Source of the DNA: JAWVZB01 sp033722375
GTDB taxonomy: Bacteria > Actinomycetota > Nitriliruptoria > Nitriliruptorales > Nitriliruptoraceae
Direction of reading: 5' to 3'
Length of the DNA stretch: 14,875 nt
Assembly: GCA_033722375.1 (NCBI GenBank)
Contig: JAWVZB010000076.1
Span: 1-14,875, forward strand
The notes below the pieces were generated by a model that worked only from the letters and a program-made list of their open reading frames with translations, searched no databases and had not been told where the DNA came from. Position 1 is the stretch's first letter; each line of letters starts with the position of its first letter. Positions 13,839 through 14,875 of the stretch are shown in pieces. The position numbers and the translations under genes were made by a program.

Positions 13839-14492
13839 TCAGTCTTCCGTGAGGCCGAAGAGCGTGCGACAGCGGTCCACGCCGGTGACCTCGACGGTGT
13901 GCGTGCGGTTCTGCGCCCAGCCGTCGCGGTCGATGACGTAGCGGACCTCGGTCGTGCGCTCACCGTCCACGGCCAGGACCTTCGTGCCGTCCTCGACGTA
14001 GCCGAGCCGCTCGGACACTTTGCGCGAGGCCTGGTTCCAGTCCACGGCTTTGCTGCGTGCTTCGAGCGTGTCGAGGTGAGCGAAGGCAAGGTCCAGGACC
14101 GCGGCACGCATCTCGGTGCCGATGCCCTGGCCCTGGACACGTTGGGTGAGCCAGGAGCCGGTTGCGACGCTCCGGGTCGTGGCGAAGTCGTCCGCCCCGA
14201 TCCCTTGGAAGCCGACGGGTTCGCCATCCACGAAGACCCCCAGCTCCAGGTGCCAAGACTCGGGCGACCACTCGGCGCGGGAGTGCCAGTGATACTGGAG
14301 GAAGCTGCGTTCGAGGTCGGGGCGCGGCCTGCGCGTCCACGGGATCGTGAACGGCATCACGTGCGGCGGGTGGATGCCATCGAGCGCCGCCTCGAGGAAC
14401 AGAACGAGCTCCTCGTCCGTCGGGAGCCGAAGCTCCAGTCGCTCCGTGCGCAGGCGCAGACCGAACAGGGGCCAGTACGCGTCGATCCCCAC
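13839..14492 (-). CDS. GNAT family N-acetyltransferase, RimJ/RimL-like
   Basis: Protein of 217 residues of the Acetyltransf_3 (RimJ/RimL/SpeG-like) group: an N-terminal LRLRTERLELRLPTDEEL strand-helix, ELGVFVDGEPVGFQGIG strands, the acetyl-CoA loop QRVQGQGIGTEMR, then DWNQASRKVSERLGY, the classic N-xxS-xxxxxxLG helix that closes the fold. Substrates of such enzymes range from ribosomal protein ends to antibiotics and small amines; none can be assigned. The frame is open upstream to 14819, but the GTG at 14492 is chosen because GGGAG lies seven bases before it and the domain begins directly after. The C-terminal 25 residues extend past the usual fold. The gene has its own promoter-like box with an inverted repeat and lies about 135 bases upstream of the next GNAT gene on the same strand. 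Confidence 0.87.
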   Translation of the reverse strand: MGIDAYWPLFGLRLRTERLELRLPTDEELVLFLEAALDGIHPPHVMPFTIPWTRRPRPDLERSFLQYHWHSRAEWSPESWHLELGVFVDGEPVGFQGIGADDFATTRSVATGSWLTQRVQGQGIGTEMRAAVLDLAFAHLDTLEARSKAVDWNQASRKVSERLGYVEDGTKVLAVDGERTTEVRYVIDRDGWAQNRTHTVEVTGVDRCRTLFGLTED

Positions 14493-14514
14493 GCTGCTGC
14501 TCCCTCTCGGGCGT

Positions 14515-14532
14515 CCCACGTTAGACCGTGGG
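14515..14532. promoter_or_regulatory. Inverted repeat overlapping a -10 box upstream of the RimJ-like gene
   Basis: CCCACG and CGTGGG flank the six bases TTAGAC, giving perfect 6-base arms. A minus-strand TAACGT box (14523-14518) lies inside it, so the repeat would cover the -10 element of the gene starting at 14492, leaving a short leader of about 20 bases. This suits an operator; a hairpin terminator for the upstream HNH gene is less likely, as no T-run follows. Confidence 0.35.
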
Positions 14533-14670
14533 TGAGGAGTTGCTGGGCAGCACTGGAAGCACATCCAGCACGTCCGCCCCGCGCGGTCGTGGTGGCCGGC
14601 GGGGTGGGTGGCGCGAGGGTGCGTGTGTTGGCTCGCTGTTGCGGAGCGTGCGGGTAGCGGTCCTCGGAGG

Positions 14671-14875
14671 TCAGTCGGGGGGCTCGCCGGGCGGGTCGGT
14701 TCCGGAGGTGTCGTCGGGTGGTTCGAGGGGGGTGCCGCGGGGGAGGCTGCGGAAGGTTCTGCCGTCGCGTTCGAAGGTCGCGAGGCCGGTGTCGGGGTCG
14801 AGACTGGGTCGCCAGCCACGTTGGTGGATGTGGTGGAGGTGGTGTCTGGCGCCGAGTGTCAACAGGTTGTCGGGA
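14671..14875 (-). CDS. HNH endonuclease-like protein, DUF222/13E12 type (N-terminus outside window)
   Basis: C-terminal 67 residues of a larger protein; the frame is open to the window end, so the start and most of the gene lie beyond base 14875. The segment begins PDNLLTLGARHHLHHIHQRGW, closely like the end of the HNH domain of the DUF222/13E12 family, where N-L-x-x-L-x-x-x-HH is followed by a late His and a Trp. After it come DPDTGLATFERDGRTF and a Pro/Asp-rich tail. The position where a zinc-binding Cys often occurs (before the HH) is Gly here. Such proteins are abundant in actinobacteria, often in many copies; whether they are active nucleases is mostly untested. It reads toward the RimJ-like gene, 178 bases away; that gap holds only the inverted repeat described and otherwise nothing I can recognise. 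Confidence 0.7.
   Translation of the reverse strand, partial: PDNLLTLGARHHLHHIHQRGWRPSLDPDTGLATFERDGRTFRSLPRGTPLEPPDDTSGTDPPGEPPD

Noticed and set aside
14577..14604. Possible hairpin CCCCGC/GCGGGG after the HNH gene
   Set aside because: Six-base arms with a 16-base loop and no T-run, easily expected in GC-rich DNA.
14493..14819. N-terminal extension of the RimJ-like gene to 14819
   Set aside because: The extra 109 residues are Pro/Ser/Thr-rich without a domain, and the GTG at 14492 has a good ribosome binding site directly before the GNAT fold.
1..14875. tRNA, rRNA, CRISPR array, insertion sequence or prophage
   Set aside because: I found no T-loop or acceptor patterns, no regularly spaced repeats, no transposase or integrase and no long terminal inverted repeats.

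Overview
The window is high-GC DNA, densely packed with genes, many starting at GTG. It carries actinobacterial-type families: BkdC-like E2 with an ETAKA lipoyl site, LppX-style lipoprotein signals, a LigD-type polymerase and a DUF222/13E12-like HNH protein. I infer a chromosomal segment of an actinobacterium, possibly Acidimicrobiia or Nitriliruptoria; the exact class cannot be fixed from this sequence. I see no rRNA, tRNA, CRISPR array, insertion sequence or replication origin. No gene-free gap exceeds 300 bases; the longest is about 180 bases (14493-14670).

Layout. (1) 1-3669, plus strand: the end of a branched-chain 2-oxo acid dehydrogenase operon, with E1 beta (cut by the window start), E2 acyltransferase and E3 dihydrolipoyl dehydrogenase, which together turn 2-oxo acids into acyl-CoA and NADH. 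(2) 3711-5675, plus: a large predicted copper-binding lipoprotein that joins a cupredoxin domain, a right-handed beta-helix and a C-terminal membrane domain. (3) 5701-5883, minus: a tiny zinc-ribbon protein whose promoter region holds a strong dyad, divergent from (4) 5976-6992, plus: a stand-alone LigD-type DNA repair polymerase. (5) 6998-9298, minus: a secreted alpha/beta-hydrolase-like protein of 766 residues, divergent from (6) 9450-10571, plus: an acidic lipoprotein of unknown function.

(7) 13092 down to 10579, minus: a GNAT acyltransferase (COG3375 type), an enolase-superfamily N-acylamino-acid racemase / o-succinylbenzoate synthase overlapping it by four bases, and an NTF2/SnoaL-like protein. 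The first two resemble the known N-succinylation route that converts D-amino acids to L-amino acids, but the expected desuccinylase is not in the window. (8) 13224-14492, minus: two more unrelated GNAT acetyltransferases, each with its own promoter-like box. (9) 14671-14875, minus: the C-terminal end of an HNH endonuclease-like protein that continues past the window.

Three convergent gene pairs are separated by only 5-25 bases with no visible hairpin terminator. TA-N3-T boxes recur just upstream of most promoter-proximal genes, in one case at the spacing expected for leaderless transcription. The best candidates for something new are the cupredoxin/beta-helix/membrane fusion and the racemase-acyltransferase pair with its NTF2-like third gene.
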